DNA of 64,000 nt. Source: Photobacterium aquimaris (GTDB lineage: Bacteria; Pseudomonadota; Gammaproteobacteria; Enterobacterales; Vibrionaceae). Numbering within the stretch: the stretch's first letter is position 1; each line of letters starts with the position of its first letter. Both the position numbers and the translations under genes were made by a program. The notes under the pieces are model-generated. The model saw only the letters and a list, made by a program, of their open reading frames with translations, was not told the DNA's origin and ran no database searches. The stretch covers positions 385,205 through 449,204 of the forward strand of contig NZ_MSCC01000001.1 in the NCBI RefSeq assembly GCF_002954455.1. Reading direction: 5' to 3'. Shown in pieces: positions 1-12,140 of this stretch.

Positions 1-765
<765 letters not shown>

Positions 766-856
766 CTAAAAGTGCAAATTACTTTTACATGTATGTAATA
801 ATAAATGGTGTAAGCGCCATTTTGGCGTTCGATCACGTTATCAATAGGTGTTTAGA

Positions 857-1747
857 ATGTTTCTATGGGAAGGGGTAACAGAGTTTGTTGCCGTAGCAGA
901 AACGGAAAGTTTTACTGCTGCATCAAAACGACTCGGTATTTCTACTGCACAAGTTAGTCGTCAAGTTAGTGCGTTAGAGAATCGACTCAATACTAAATTA
1001 TTTTACCGTACTACCCGTAAGGTCTCATTAACAGAAGAAGGCAATGTTTATTATCAACATTGTCGTCAAGTGTTAGATGGCCTAGAAGATGCGGAACGAG
1101 CGATCAGTAATTTACGTGGTAAGCCACAAGGGTTGATTAAATTAACTGCGCCAGTAACGTACGGTGAAAAGTATATTATGCCGTTAGTTAATGATTTTAT
1201 GTTGCAGTATCCTGAAGTGGAAGTTGCGATTGATATGACTAACCGTCAAGTTGATTTGGTGGAAGGTAGTTTCGATCTCGCGATTCGTTTAGGACGCTTA
1301 ACCAGTTCATCAATGATGGCTAAGCGTTTAACTAGCCGTACAATGTATGTTTGTGCATCGCCTGCCTACTTACAAAAGTTTGGTATTCCACACTCATTAT
1401 CTGAACTGCGTCAACATAATTGCTTGATTGGTAACTATGACCATTGGCGTTTTCAGGAATCAGGTAAAGAGAAAAGTATTCGTGTTAGCGGTACCCTTAA
1501 CTGTAATAGCGGTTATGGTTTACGGGATGCAGTGATTAAAGGTATCGGTTTGGCGCAGTTACCTGACTATTATATTGATAAAGATTTAGAATCGGGTGCT
1601 ATCGTGCCTATTTTGACTAATTACCAAGAACCTGATGAAGGTATTTGGGCGATTTATCCACATAATCGTCATTTATCACCTAAAGTGAGAATGCTGGTGG
1701 ATTATCTTGCTGAGCAATTACCGCATATTTGTCATTATGATTTGTAA
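857..1747 (+). CDS. LysR-type transcriptional regulator
   Basis: DNA-binding regulator of the LysR family, 296 residues from ATG 857; a GTG three codons upstream is an alternative start. The N-terminal winged helix-turn-helix is clear (SFTAASKRLGISTAQVSRQV, about residues 19-38), followed by LFYRTTRKVSLTEEG and a periplasmic-binding-like effector domain to the end. It is transcribed away from frmA across a short shared intergenic region, the usual arrangement for a LysR protein and its target, so control of frmA (formaldehyde or glutathione-adduct response) is a reasonable inference. tadA follows 11 bases after its stop, probably by chance proximity or readthrough. The inducer cannot be told from sequence. 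Confidence 0.9.
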   Translation: MFLWEGVTEFVAVAETESFTAASKRLGISTAQVSRQVSALENRLNTKLFYRTTRKVSLTEEGNVYYQHCRQVLDGLEDAERAISNLRGKPQGLIKLTAPVTYGEKYIMPLVNDFMLQYPEVEVAIDMTNRQVDLVEGSFDLAIRLGRLTSSSMMAKRLTSRTMYVCASPAYLQKFGIPHSLSELRQHNCLIGNYDHWRFQESGKEKSIRVSGTLNCNSGYGLRDAVIKGIGLAQLPDYYIDKDLESGAIVPILTNYQEPDEGIWAIYPHNRHLSPKVRMLVDYLAEQLPHICHYDL

Positions 1748-1755
1748 GTATTTAA

Positions 1756-2292
<537 letters not shown>

Positions 2293-2317
2293 GATTGAGT
2301 TAGACTAAAGAAAATCG

Positions 2318-2356
2318 GCTCGGTAGTTATTTTCAAACATTTAAATAATACCGAGC
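2318..2356. terminator. Inverted repeat after tadA, probable terminator
   Basis: GCTCGGTA and TACCGAGC form a perfect 8-bp stem around an AT-rich loop, just after the tadA stop. The T-tract is weak on either strand, so it may be a poor terminator or an mRNA 3' end protector. Confidence 0.5.
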
Positions 2357-2364
2357 TTGTTATA

Positions 2365-2544
2365 TTAGAGGGTTGGACTACTGTGCTCTGTGGTGGCTGT
2401 CAGAATACAACTGCGTTGACGCCACAGAATTTTTTTACGCACATTACTGCTTAGGCGTTTACGGCGCGTCGCCGCTGAAGTGATGCGTTTGGCGATATGT
2501 TGAGTTTTTGATTTTAATTTGGTTAATTTCATGGATCCATCCAT
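2365..2544 (-). CDS. Small, very basic hypothetical protein
   Basis: An open frame of 59 codons from ATG 2544 (55 from ATG 2532), facing tadA. The product is strongly basic with runs such as ATRRKRLSSNVRKK and has no membrane segment or signal peptide. GGATGG lies a few bases before ATG 2532 and could serve as ribosome binding site. I do not recognise the family. It sits alone between the tadA terminator and mltF, with no clear promoter seen. It may be a real small nucleic-acid-binding protein or a chance frame. Confidence 0.3.
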   Translation of the reverse strand: MDGSMKLTKLKSKTQHIAKRITSAATRRKRLSSNVRKKILWRQRSCILTATTEHSSPTL

Positions 2545-2793
2545 AGAGTTGATATCACGGTGTAACAACCAGTTTGCGAATAAACCTCGCAGTCACCGTT
2601 AGCAATGTCATTATTTAATGCTGTTAATTTCATTATGCATAACATTGCATTTATTGGTAGCAATCTTTAGCTGTTAATGATCAAAGGTTGATCAAACTCC
2701 CATTGCGTAAAAAATCAGACGATTACTCTAAATAGTGGCCATGCCATAGGTGGGTTCCTATGGCTATTTTATGGCTGGTGATTACCGTTATAA

Positions 2794-4293
2794 TTATGGC
2801 GTTACCTGTAGCGATGACGTTGATGGTGACGCTGTCGGTGCCAATAGTGTTGGTGGCGTATTGATGGTTTGTAGACCATCAATAATTTTTAGATGCTCAT
2901 TTTCATACTTACCGCTGTGAGCGCGCTCATAGCCAATAATACTTTGATAATAACGCCGAATACCTTCGACGTAATTTAACGCTTCATCACCTCTCGCGTA
3001 GCCATAGCGTGATTGAGTGTAATATTTACGTTGTCCTAATAATGGTAGTCGTTGTTTAACATCGGCCCAAGTATTGGGATTGTCCCCCTGTGACTTAGTC
3101 AGCCGACGTGCATCCATTAAGTGACCAAAGCCGACATTATAAGAGGCGAGTGCAAACCACACTTTTTCATGTTCTTCAATACTATCAGGCACACGTGCAA
3201 TCATCTTACGCAGGTATTCACTGCCACCACGAATGCTTTGTTCTGGATCTAAACGATTGGTGACACCCACAGATTCTGCTGTTGGCAGGGTTAACATCAT
3301 CATGCCTCGAACGCCGGTTGGTGATACTGCTTGCGGATTCCAATGTGATTCTTGGTAAGATAGTGCCGCTAATAAACGCCAATCAAAGCCATTAGCATAT
3401 TGTTTAAATAACGCCTCCCATTGCGGCAGTGTGTTGTTCAATGCACGTAAAAACGCACGGGTATCAACATAATCAAATTGGTCGATATGGCCAAAATATT
3501 TCTCTTCCAATTGTGCCATGGTGCCGTTTTGTTTCAATTGCCCAAAAAACTCAATGATAAGCGCATATAAACTATCGTTGCTGCTTTGCTTAACAAACCA
3601 ACTTACAGGCTCATCTTGAGTTAATTCAAGTGCTACAGCGATATCTGGATGGATACGTTGTAATAGTGCCACATCAACAGAATCAGCCACGGTATAATCG
3701 AGATCACCGTTGGCGACTTTAATTAATAGATCGTTAATGTCTGATTCTGGCATTGATTTCCATTGCAGTGTTGGGTGAGTTTTACGAATCAGCTCTAGTT
3801 TTTGTTCATGGCTTGATCCACTGACAACGGCTAAACGACCATTATTTTTTGCCAGCTCAGTGAGATCTCTAGGGCGACGTTGGCCTTTTTTATACACCAC
3901 AATTTGGCTAGCGTAGTAATAAGCTGGCGCTGGATGAAAACCTTGCAAGCGATCTGGTGTTACTGCAAGTCCAGCAGCAATAATATCAATATCGCCACGC
4001 TCTAAGGCTGGAAATAATTCTGATAAAGTAAACATGGCGGTGATTTCAAGTTTAACCCCCAGCTTTTTAGCAAAATTTTGTGCGAGTTCATAATCCAACC
4101 CAGTTGGACCTTCGGCACCAATATAGTAGGACAGTTGGTTATTTAACGTTCCCACCCGTAATACGCCACTTTTGCGGATTTTTTCAAGACTAGTGGTTTT
4201 GTTTTCTTGCCACTGGCAGCCGTTAGTTAGCAATATTAATAATAAAATGCTCATCATACGACGTAGTAGAGTGAAGAATTGAATATTTATCAA
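2794..4293 (-). CDS. mltF: Membrane-bound lytic murein transglycosylase F
   Basis: Cleaves the MurNAc-GlcNAc glycan bond of peptidoglycan, forming 1,6-anhydro ends; acts in the periplasm on the outer-membrane face. Residues 1-26 are a signal or membrane anchor. Residues about 35-270 are a family 3 solute-binding-like domain (GVLRVGT, GLDYELAQ, PDRLQGF). Residues about 290-440 are the SLT lysozyme-like domain, with the catalytic glutamate E315 in SYQESHW and the AVSPTGVRGMMM motif. The C-terminus is a proline-, threonine- and serine-rich tail. TNGC at residues 23-26 resembles a lipobox but has unusual -3 and -2 residues. Divergent from purL as in E. coli (yfhD-purL). Confidence 0.95.
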   Translation of the reverse strand: MINIQFFTLLRRMMSILLLILLTNGCQWQENKTTSLEKIRKSGVLRVGTLNNQLSYYIGAEGPTGLDYELAQNFAKKLGVKLEITAMFTLSELFPALERGDIDIIAAGLAVTPDRLQGFHPAPAYYYASQIVVYKKGQRRPRDLTELAKNNGRLAVVSGSSHEQKLELIRKTHPTLQWKSMPESDINDLLIKVANGDLDYTVADSVDVALLQRIHPDIAVALELTQDEPVSWFVKQSSNDSLYALIIEFFGQLKQNGTMAQLEEKYFGHIDQFDYVDTRAFLRALNNTLPQWEALFKQYANGFDWRLLAALSYQESHWNPQAVSPTGVRGMMMLTLPTAESVGVTNRLDPEQSIRGGSEYLRKMIARVPDSIEEHEKVWFALASYNVGFGHLMDARRLTKSQGDNPNTWADVKQRLPLLGQRKYYTQSRYGYARGDEALNYVEGIRRYYQSIIGYERAHSGKYENEHLKIIDGLQTINTPPTLLAPTASPSTSSLQVTP

Positions 4294-4495
4294 CTAAGCT
4301 GACCTACAGTAAAAATTAACGGCTATTTATATCAAACCCTTTTAATTGCGCAAAGTTGAACTGTTAAGTTGATGATCATAATTTAGATATTGGAATAGTT
4401 AAGCGGACATTACACTATTTTATGGTTAAAAAATGACCCAAAAAAAACAGAAATAGAGATTTTTTTGATATTTTTAGAAAGATTGAAAAAAAAAC

Positions 4496-4511
4496 ACGCA
4501 AACGGTTGCGT
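4496..4511 (+). promoter_or_regulatory. PurR operator upstream of purL
   Basis: ACGCAAACGGTTGCGT matches the PurR consensus ACGCAAACGTTTGCGT at 15 of 16 positions. It ends six bases before the likely -35 of purL. Repression by PurR with hypoxanthine or guanine is expected from the E. coli regulon. Confidence 0.9.
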
Positions 4512-4517
4512 CAAGTG

Positions 4518-4546
4518 TTACGTCACAAAAAAAATTCCCTTATACT
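4518..4546 (+). promoter_or_regulatory. Likely purL sigma-70 promoter
   Basis: TTACGT (-35) and TATACT (-10) are separated by 17 bases, immediately downstream of the PurR operator. Transcription would start near 4553, giving a leader of about 130 bases before ATG 4682. Confidence 0.65.
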
Positions 4547-4681
4547 AGGCACTCATTAACCGCTGCGTAATAGTGAAGCAGGACACAATGATGTATTAGG
4601 TGTTATTGAAATAAGTTTCTAGATGATGAAATTTACCTCAATACCACTTTTTTTAACCTGCTAATCGAGAGACCTTTGCAC

Positions 4682-7600
4682 ATGGAAATTTTGCGTGGTT
4701 CACCCGCTTTGTCTGAGTTTCGCGTTAATAAGTTACTTGAGCGTTGTCATGAGTTAGATCTGCCAATTACCAGTATTTATGCTGAGTTTGCACATTTTGC
4801 TGATGTAGCGACAATGTTAACAGCTGATGAACAAGCTAAACTAACAAGTCTACTCACATACGGCCCAACGATTGCAGAGCACGAACCTAAAGGTTTATTG
4901 CTACTTGTTACTCCTCGTCCTGGCACCATTTCTCCTTGGTCTTCAAAATCGACTGATATTGCTCGTAATTGTGGTTTAACCACCATTAAACGCCTTGAGC
5001 GTGGCACTGCTTATTATGTTGAATCATCATCGCCATTAACAGCACCACAATTGAGTGAGTTAAAAGCATTACTTCATGACCGCATGATTGAAGTGGTGGT
5101 AGATAATGTTGAGGCAGCAGCAGCGTTATTTATTCAAGCTCAACCAGCGGCAGTTAAAAGTGTTGATATTTTAACTGGCGGACGCCAAGCATTAGAGCAA
5201 GCGAACCTCAGTTTAGGTCTTGCTTTAGCGGAAGATGAAATTGATTACTTGGTTGAAAATTTTACTAAGCTCGGTCGTAACCCTAACGACATTGAATTAA
5301 TGATGTTTGCTCAAGCGAACTCGGAGCATTGTCGCCACAAGATTTTTAATGCTGATTGGACTATCGATGGTGTCGATCAGCCAAAATCATTATTTAAAAT
5401 GATTAAAAATACCTATGAGCATAACCATGAGCATGTGTTGTCGGCTTACAAAGACAATGCTGCGGTAATGGAAGGCTCTCATGTGGGGCGTTTCTTCCCA
5501 GATCCACAATCTCGTCAATACACTTATCATCAAGAAGATAATCATATTTTGATGAAAGTGGAAACCCATAACCACCCAACAGCAATTTCACCGTGGCCGG
5601 GCGCAGCGACAGGATCTGGTGGTGAGATTCGTGATGAAGGCGCAACCGGTATTGGCGGCAAACCTAAAGCCGGTTTAGTTGGCTTTACGGTATCTAACTT
5701 ACGCGTTCCTGGTTTTGAACAGCCGTGGGAAACCGATTTTGGTAAGCCAGATCGTATTGTTACCGCGTTAGATATTATGCTTGATGGCCCATTAGGTGGC
5801 GCCGCATTTAATAATGAATTTGGCCGTCCTAACCTATTAGGTTATTTCCGTACTTACGAAGAAAAAGTCACTTCTCACGCTGGTGAAGAAATCCGTGGTT
5901 ATCATAAGCCAATCATGATTGCTGGTGGTATGGGTAATATTCGTGCCGATCATGTCCAGAAGAAAGAGATCCCTGTTGGTGCTAAGTTAATTGTACTTGG
6001 TGGTCCGGCAATGAACATCGGTCTCGGTGGCGGTGCTGCATCATCAATGGCATCTGGTCAATCAGCAGAAGATTTAGATTTCGCTTCAGTACAGCGTGAA
6101 AACCCAGAAATGGAACGTCGTTGTCAGGAAGTGATTGATGGTTGTTGGCAGATGGGCGATGACAACCCGATTGCCTTTATTCACGATGTAGGCGCGGGTG
6201 GTATTTCGAATGCCTTACCTGAGTTAGTTAATGATGGTGAGCGTGGCGGTAAATTCCAGTTACGTGATGTGCCAAATGATGAACCAGGTATGAGTCCGCT
6301 TGAGATTTGGTGTAATGAATCACAAGAGCGTTATGTTCTCGCTATTGCTCCTGAAAACATGGCAACATTTGATGCGATTTGTCAGCGTGAACGAGCCCCT
6401 TACGCGGTAGTTGGTGAAGCAACCGCTGAGCGTCATTTAACCCTTGAAGATAGTCATTTCGATAACACCCCGATTGATATGCCAATGGATATTCTATTGG
6501 GTAAAGCGCCGAAAATGCACCGTGAGGCACAAACATTAACAGTGGTTGGGCAACCGCTTGATCGTAGCGACATTACTATTGAAGCCGCCACGCAACGTGT
6601 TTTACGTCTGCCAGCAGTCGCTGAAAAGACTTTTTTAATCACCATTGGTGATCGTAGTGTGACCGGACTGGTTGCGCGTGATCAAATGGTGGGTCCTTGG
6701 CAGGTACCTGTAGCTAACTGTGCGGTAACAGCTGCGAGTTATGATAGTTACCACGGCGAAGCAATGTCGATGGGTGAGCGTACGCCTGTTGCACTGCTTA
6801 ACTTTGGCGCTTCTGCGCGTTTAGCGGTTGGTGAAGCGATCACCAATATTGCAGGTACTGATATCGGCGATATGAAGCGGATTAATTTATCGGCTAACTG
6901 GATGTCACCAGCAGGTCATCCTGGCGAAGATGCCGGTCTATATGAAGCAGTAAAAGCCATTGGTGAAGAGTTATGTCCTGCATTAGGATTAACTATCCCT
7001 GTGGGTAAAGACTCAATGTCGATGAAGACTAAGTGGCAACAGAATGGTGAAGAAAAACAAGTAACGTCACCATTGTCATTAGTGATCACCGCTTTTGGTC
7101 GTGTTGAAGATGTCCGTAAAACTGTGACACCGCAATTACGTACCGATAAAGGCGAATCTAGCTTAATCTTGGTCGATCTTGGTTGCGGTCAAAACCGTTT
7201 GGGTGCGACTGCATTAGCACAAGTTTATAAGCAATTAGGTGATAAAGCCGCTGATGTTGATAGCCCTGAGTTATTAAAAGGCTTCTTCTATGCAATGCAA
7301 ACCTTAGTACGTGATGAGAAGCTATTAGCTTATCATGATCGTGGTGATGGTGGTTTGTATGTCACTTTAACTGAGATGGCTTTTGCAGGTCACACTGGTA
7401 TTGAAGTTGATATTAATACTACCGCAACCGATGGATGTGATGACGCATTAGCAGCACTGTTTAGTGAAGAACTGGGTGCTGTGATTCAGGTGCGCAGTGA
7501 CGATGTTGACGTTGTTCAATCTGTACTGGCTGCAAATGGTTTAGCAGCATGCAGTCACATCATTGGTACAGTGATTGAAGAAGATATTGTACGTATTTGG

Positions 7601-8599
7601 AATGGCAATGATTTAGTGCTTGAACAAAACCGCACTGAATTACGTGCAATCTGGGCTGAAACCACTTATCAAATGCAAGCTATGCGTGATAATCCAGCCG
7701 GAGCATTACAAGAATTTGAAGCTAAGAAAGATACCCAAGATCCAGGCTTACATACCAAGTTAACATTTGATATTGATGATGATGTTGCAGCACCATTTAT
7801 TGCACCAGCGATTAATTTTGGTGCCAAACCGCAAATGGCAATTTTACGTGAGCAAGGTGTTAACTCTCACGTTGAAATGGCGGCTGCGTTTGACCGTGCT
7901 GGCTTTGAAGCTAAAGATGTTCATATGAGTGATATTCTTAGCGGTAAGATACAACTTGATGGCTTTAATGGCTTAGTTGCTTGTGGTGGCTTCTCTTATG
8001 GTGATGTATTAGGTGCGGGTGAAGGCTGGGCAAAATCAGTATTATTTAACAATATTGCCCGTGACCAATTTGCTGCATTCTTTACTCGCCCAGATACGTT
8101 GGCGTTAGGTGTATGTAATGGTTGTCAGATGATGTCTAACCTACATGAGCTGATTCCAGGTGCTGATTTATGGCCGCGTTTTGTGCGTAACGAATCAGAG
8201 CGTTTTGAAGCGCGCTTTAGTTTGGTTGAAGTACAAAAGAGTGACTCATTGTTCTTTAATGAAATGGCAGGCTCACGGATGCCAATTGCGGTTTCACATG
8301 GCGAAGGTCGAGTTGAAGTACGTAATGCTGAGCATTTGACAGCGATTGAGCAGTCAGGAACGATTGCGCTACGTTACCTTGATAACTATGGCAATATCAC
8401 TCAAAACTACCCAGCTAACCCTAATGGTTCGCCAAACGGTATTACTGGATTAACCACTCAAGATGGCCGTGTCACCATTATGATGCCGCACCCAGAGCGA
8501 GTATTCCGTACTGTCGCTAATTCTTGGCACCCAGATGATTGGAGCGAAAATAGCCCTTGGATGCGTATGTTCCGTAACGCACGGGTTAATCTCGGTTAA
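4682..8599 (+). CDS. purL: Phosphoribosylformylglycinamidine synthase
   Basis: Fourth step of purine synthesis: FGAR plus glutamine and ATP to FGAM, in the cytosol. This is the large single-chain form, 1305 residues. In order: N-terminal PurS-like domain, linker, two AIR-synthase-like halves carrying the ATP site (NSEHCRHK near 217-224, [12 protein letters not shown] near 295), and a C-terminal class I glutamine amidotransferase with catalytic C1145 in LGVCNGC and the later HGEGR and PHPER motifs. ATG 4682 matches the usual family N-terminus ([14 protein letters not shown]); a TTG two codons upstream is possible but less likely. Monocistronic, with a terminator right after, and preceded by a PurR operator. 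Confidence 0.98.
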   Translation: MEILRGSPALSEFRVNKLLERCHELDLPITSIYAEFAHFADVATMLTADEQAKLTSLLTYGPTIAEHEPKGLLLLVTPRPGTISPWSSKSTDIARNCGLTTIKRLERGTAYYVESSSPLTAPQLSELKALLHDRMIEVVVDNVEAAAALFIQAQPAAVKSVDILTGGRQALEQANLSLGLALAEDEIDYLVENFTKLGRNPNDIELMMFAQANSEHCRHKIFNADWTIDGVDQPKSLFKMIKNTYEHNHEHVLSAYKDNAAVMEGSHVGRFFPDPQSRQYTYHQEDNHILMKVETHNHPTAISPWPGAATGSGGEIRDEGATGIGGKPKAGLVGFTVSNLRVPGFEQPWETDFGKPDRIVTALDIMLDGPLGGAAFNNEFGRPNLLGYFRTYEEKVTSHAGEEIRGYHKPIMIAGGMGNIRADHVQKKEIPVGAKLIVLGGPAMNIGLGGGAASSMASGQSAEDLDFASVQRENPEMERRCQEVIDGCWQMGDDNPIAFIHDVGAGGISNALPELVNDGERGGKFQLRDVPNDEPGMSPLEIWCNESQERYVLAIAPENMATFDAICQRERAPYAVVGEATAERHLTLEDSHFDNTPIDMPMDILLGKAPKMHREAQTLTVVGQPLDRSDITIEAATQRVLRLPAVAEKTFLITIGDRSVTGLVARDQMVGPWQVPVANCAVTAASYDSYHGEAMSMGERTPVALLNFGASARLAVGEAITNIAGTDIGDMKRINLSANWMSPAGHPGEDAGLYEAVKAIGEELCPALGLTIPVGKDSMSMKTKWQQNGEEKQVTSPLSLVITAFGRVEDVRKTVTPQLRTDKGESSLILVDLGCGQNRLGATALAQVYKQLGDKAADVDSPELLKGFFYAMQTLVRDEKLLAYHDRGDGGLYVTLTEMAFAGHTGIEVDINTTATDGCDDALAALFSEELGAVIQVRSDDVDVVQSVLAANGLAACSHIIGTVIEEDIVRIWNGNDLVLEQNRTELRAIWAETTYQMQAMRDNPAGALQEFEAKKDTQDPGLHTKLTFDIDDDVAAPFIAPAINFGAKPQMAILREQGVNSHVEMAAAFDRAGFEAKDVHMSDILSGKIQLDGFNGLVACGGFSYGDVLGAGEGWAKSVLFNNIARDQFAAFFTRPDTLALGVCNGCQMMSNLHELIPGADLWPRFVRNESERFEARFSLVEVQKSDSLFFNEMAGSRMPIAVSHGEGRVEVRNAEHLTAIEQSGTIALRYLDNYGNITQNYPANPNGSPNGITGLTTQDGRVTIMMPHPERVFRTVANSWHPDDWSENSPWMRMFRNARVNLG

Positions 8600-8621
8600 A
8601 AATCATTTAGTTAACATAAAA

Positions 8622-8648
8622 AGCTGCCAATTTTGGCGGCTTTTTTTA
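8622..8648 (+). terminator. Rho-independent terminator of purL
   Basis: GCTGCC and GGCGGC stem around an AATTTT loop, followed by seven T residues. Confidence 0.9.
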
Positions 8649-8781
8649 TAGTGTCATCACGGTAATTATAAAATAAATATGAAGTTGACATTGATCACAT
8701 TAACCTTGAAAAAACATTGGGATAATTAATAGAACTAATAAGTAAAAATGACCACGGTGTCGTTACAAGGATGAAACAATA

Positions 8782-9186
8782 ATGGGATTGGATATTCCCA
8801 GCAATTACCGCCTCATTGGTGCGACGAAGTTACTCGCCGTATTAGTGGTGATCGGTCTGATTCAACATATTGAGACGTTGGTGAATGCGTTAAGGTACGA
8901 TTTATTTGGCATGGTGCCTGTGATTGTTACTTTATTCGTTTTAACCTCTGGCGTGGTTGCTTGTGTTGGCTTATTTAGAGGTGAAAAGTGGGGGTTTATA
9001 CCTCTTTATTTCTATATTCCAGCAGCGACATTATTTCTTCAATTTAGCCTAATTCCTTTCATTCCTAGTTTTTTTCCTGCTAAATATCATGATATTGCTA
9101 TTATGATAATCAATGGCTTGGTATTACTGTATTCCGTGTTGCTGCTTTTGCGGCGCATGGAGACTAATTACATTCAAGAATATTAA
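8782..9186 (+). CDS. Small integral membrane protein of unknown function
   Basis: A 134-residue protein with four probable membrane helices (about 13-29, 43-63, 72-96 and 106-124) and short charged loops; the C-terminus RRMETNYIQEY is probably cytoplasmic. AAGGATGAA lies upstream of ATG 8782 and could serve as ribosome binding site. It lies about 100 bases before glnB in the same direction and may be co-transcribed, but no link to nitrogen control can be shown. I do not recognise a named family and assign no function. Confidence 0.75.
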   Translation: MGLDIPSNYRLIGATKLLAVLVVIGLIQHIETLVNALRYDLFGMVPVIVTLFVLTSGVVACVGLFRGEKWGFIPLYFYIPAATLFLQFSLIPFIPSFFPAKYHDIAIMIINGLVLLYSVLLLLRRMETNYIQEY

Positions 9187-9246
9187 ATGTGATTAAATTA
9201 CTGCATTAAATCTGTGATAATAACCTTAATTTAATCAAGTCGGTGA

Positions 9247-9630
<384 letters not shown>

Positions 9631-9663
9631 ACGATGATGGTGGCTTATAACCAACATTGAATC

Positions 9664-9693
9664 AGGGGCTGCGATGACGCAGCCTCTTTTTTT
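9664..9693. terminator. Terminator between glnB and the YitT-family gene
   Basis: GGCTGCG-ATGA-CGCAGCC hairpin followed by seven T residues on the plus strand. It terminates glnB; the minus side lacks a matching T-run, so bidirectional use is uncertain. Confidence 0.85.
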
Positions 9694-9696
9694 AAA

Positions 9697-10311
9697 TTAT
9701 TTTTTAGGTTGAATCGTCGCGCTATAGCGCTCAGGTTTGTAATTAATTGCCAATACCATATTGATCATAATCACACCTACAATCGACAGTATTAATAACT
9801 TCGGACTGATAAACAGACAAGAGGTAATTAAAATCATGCTATCAATCACGAGTTGAATTTTGCCAGCAGAAATTCCAAATTTATGCTGTAAAAACAGCAC
9901 CAGAACATTGAAGCCACCAAGGCTAGTACGATGCCGAAAAAGGATCAACATACCGACTCCCAGTAATAAGCCGCCAAATACTGCGGCAAAAACAGGGTTA
10001 AGTACCTCAATGGTGATAAAGTGCGGTAAAGCATTAACCATAACGGAAACTAAGCCACCACAAAAAATACTGCTAAGTGCAAACCGTTTACCTAGTTGAA
10101 ACCACGCCATTAAATAAAATGGGCAATTGAGAATAAAATACAAGCCCCCTAATGAAATCGGTACAAAGTGACTGACTAACAAAGCTAACCCCGCAGTTCC
10201 GCCTGTTAATAAATGGCTTTGTTGCAGTAAAAAAAGCCCCACTGCGGCAAATAATGTTCCGGTAAAAATAGCAATAACGTTTTCATAGCTTGGGTGTTTA
10301 TTTATGTGCAC
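9697..10311 (-). CDS. YitT family (DUF161) membrane protein
   Basis: Integral membrane protein of about 204 residues with five or six hydrophobic helices; the family marks LLTGGTAGLALL, RTSLGGFNVLVLFL and a GGLLLGVGM helix are clear. Function is unknown for the family; transport is often proposed. Start choice: GTG 10311 has an excellent AAGGAGG six bases upstream, while an ATG 16 codons further up has no such site and adds a polar stretch, so GTG is preferred. Converges with glnB. No operon partner is seen upstream. Confidence 0.85.
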   Translation of the reverse strand: MHINKHPSYENVIAIFTGTLFAAVGLFLLQQSHLLTGGTAGLALLVSHFVPISLGGLYFILNCPFYLMAWFQLGKRFALSSIFCGGLVSVMVNALPHFITIEVLNPVFAAVFGGLLLGVGMLILFRHRTSLGGFNVLVLFLQHKFGISAGKIQLVIDSMILITSCLFISPKLLILSIVGVIMINMVLAINYKPERYSATIQPKK

Positions 10312-10578
10312 ATTATCCTCCTTGTTGTGAGTGACTATGGTAAAAGGATTAAAGTGCAAGCAATAGTCTCGGTGTTAAATTAGTGGTTATCATGCGTATT
10401 AAATTATTTACGTTGATGTAAACAGATTGGAGTGATGAGTTGCTACGGCAAAAATAACAGCGATGTAAAAAATGGCATTTAAATTTAAGCTAAACAATTT
10501 ATATACTCAATAAAACAGCATTTAGGACTTTCTGATTTAGATCAATTTATGTAAGATAGTCAGCAGATAAAAAGTAAA

Positions 10579-10594
10579 ACGAAAACGTTTGCGT
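10579..10594 (+). promoter_or_regulatory. PurR operator upstream of glyA
   Basis: ACGAAAACGTTTGCGT matches the PurR consensus at 15 of 16 positions. E. coli glyA is a known PurR target, so the site is expected. It lies 17 bases upstream of the likely -35. Confidence 0.85.
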
Positions 10595-10611
10595 CCACGT
10601 GACGTCTAGGT

Positions 10612-10639
10612 TTGTGGTTTTTCGTTTTTTACTTAAAAT
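10612..10639 (+). promoter_or_regulatory. Likely glyA promoter
   Basis: TTGTGG and TAAAAT with a 16-base spacer, about 30 bases before ATG 10672. The rest of the intergenic stretch from 10312 shows no other recognisable feature apart from the PurR site. Confidence 0.5.
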
Positions 10640-10671
10640 AGGATAAAACTTAGCTGAGTCAGGAGATACAG

Positions 10672-11922
10672 ATGTTAAAGCGCGATATGAACATTGCTGA
10701 TTATGATGCGGAACTATTTGCAGCTATTCAGGAAGAAACAGCCCGTCAGGAAGAACACATCGAGTTGATTGCTTCTGAAAACTACACTAGTCCGCGTGTA
10801 ATGGAAGCACAAGGTTCTCAGCTGACAAATAAATATGCTGAAGGTTACCCTGGTAAGCGTTACTACGGTGGTTGTGAGTTTGTTGATAAAGCTGAACAAC
10901 TTGCTATTGATCGTGCTTGTCAGTTATTTGGTGCCGAGTACGCAAACGTTCAGCCGCACTCAGGCTCTCAAGCAAATAATGCAGTTTACATGGCGTTATT
11001 GAATGCTGGCGATACAGTATTAGGCATGAGCTTGGCACATGGTGGTCACTTAACTCACGGCTCACCAGTAAACTTCTCTGGCAAGTTATACAACATCATT
11101 CCTTACGGTATTGATGAAAGTGGTCAAATTGATTACCAAGAAATGGAAGCATTGGCGTTAGAGCATAAACCAAAAATGATTATTGGTGGTTTCTCTGCGT
11201 ATTCTCAAGTTGTTGACTGGGCAAAAATGCGTGAAATAGCTGATAAAGTAGGCGCATATTTATTCGTTGATATGGCTCACGTAGCAGGTTTGATTGCCGC
11301 TGGTGTTTATCCAAACCCAGTACCTCATGCGCATGTAGTTACTACCACTACCCATAAAACATTGGCTGGCCCTCGTGGTGGTTTGATTCTATCAAATGAA
11401 GGTGAAGATCTTTATAAAAAGCTGAACTCTGCAGTATTCCCTGGTGGTCAAGGTGGTCCATTAATGCATGTTATCGCAGCGAAAGCGGTAGCATTTAAAG
11501 AAGCCATGGAGCCTGAGTTTAAAGTTTACCAAGCGAATGTGGTTGTAAACGCTAAAGCTATGGTTGAAGAGTTTATCAAGCGTGGTTATAAGATCGTTTC
11601 TGGTAGCACTGAAAACCACTTATTCCTAGTCGACTTAATCGATAAAGGTATTACTGGTAAAGAAGCGGATGCAGCACTGGGTGCAGCGAATATTACCGTT
11701 AATAAAAACAGTGTCCCGAATGATCCACGTAGCCCGTTTGTAACCTCTGGTATTCGTGTTGGTACACCGTCTATTACTCGCCGTGGTTTTAATGCCGATG
11801 ATGCACGTCAATTAGCTGGTTGGATGTGTGATGTATTGGATAACGTTAATGATATTGCTGTGATTGAAGCGACCAAAGTGAAAGTGCTTGAAATTTGTAA
11901 GCGTCTTCCTGTCTACGCATAA
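10672..11922 (+). CDS. glyA: Serine hydroxymethyltransferase
   Basis: Interconverts serine plus tetrahydrofolate with glycine plus 5,10-methylene-tetrahydrofolate, the main one-carbon source for purines, thymidylate and methionine. Cytosolic PLP enzyme, 416 residues, usual length. The PLP lysine is K229 in [39 protein letters not shown] and the AHGGHLTHG loop are all intact. AGGAGATACAG precedes ATG 10672. Monocistronic with a terminator. The PurR operator ties it to purine synthesis, which consumes its one-carbon product. Confidence 0.98.
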   Translation: MLKRDMNIADYDAELFAAIQEETARQEEHIELIASENYTSPRVMEAQGSQLTNKYAEGYPGKRYYGGCEFVDKAEQLAIDRACQLFGAEYANVQPHSGSQANNAVYMALLNAGDTVLGMSLAHGGHLTHGSPVNFSGKLYNIIPYGIDESGQIDYQEMEALALEHKPKMIIGGFSAYSQVVDWAKMREIADKVGAYLFVDMAHVAGLIAAGVYPNPVPHAHVVTTTTHKTLAGPRGGLILSNEGEDLYKKLNSAVFPGGQGGPLMHVIAAKAVAFKEAMEPEFKVYQANVVVNAKAMVEEFIKRGYKIVSGSTENHLFLVDLIDKGITGKEADAALGAANITVNKNSVPNDPRSPFVTSGIRVGTPSITRRGFNADDARQLAGWMCDVLDNVNDIAVIEATKVKVLEICKRLPVYA

Positions 11923-11970
11923 TTAAGTAGATAATAACGTAATTTAAGCGCTGTTATGGCACTTGTAGAT

Positions 11971-12003
11971 GAGGCTTGCCTATTTCTAGGTAAGCCTTTT
12001 TTT
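11971..12003 (+). terminator. Rho-independent terminator of glyA
   Basis: AGGCTTGCCTA and TAGGTAAGCCT form an 11-bp stem-loop with a small mismatch, followed by a run of T. Confidence 0.9.
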
Positions 12004-12140
12004 ATTTTTTGAATAAAACAAATCGCCCATTATTAATGATAATTGTTACTTTTAAGCCGATTTATTAGAAAAATGGGGGTGATAGTCTTATTAAAGTGCT
12101 GAAATGGGTTACACTGAGTCGATTGAATGTAGGAGGCTAA

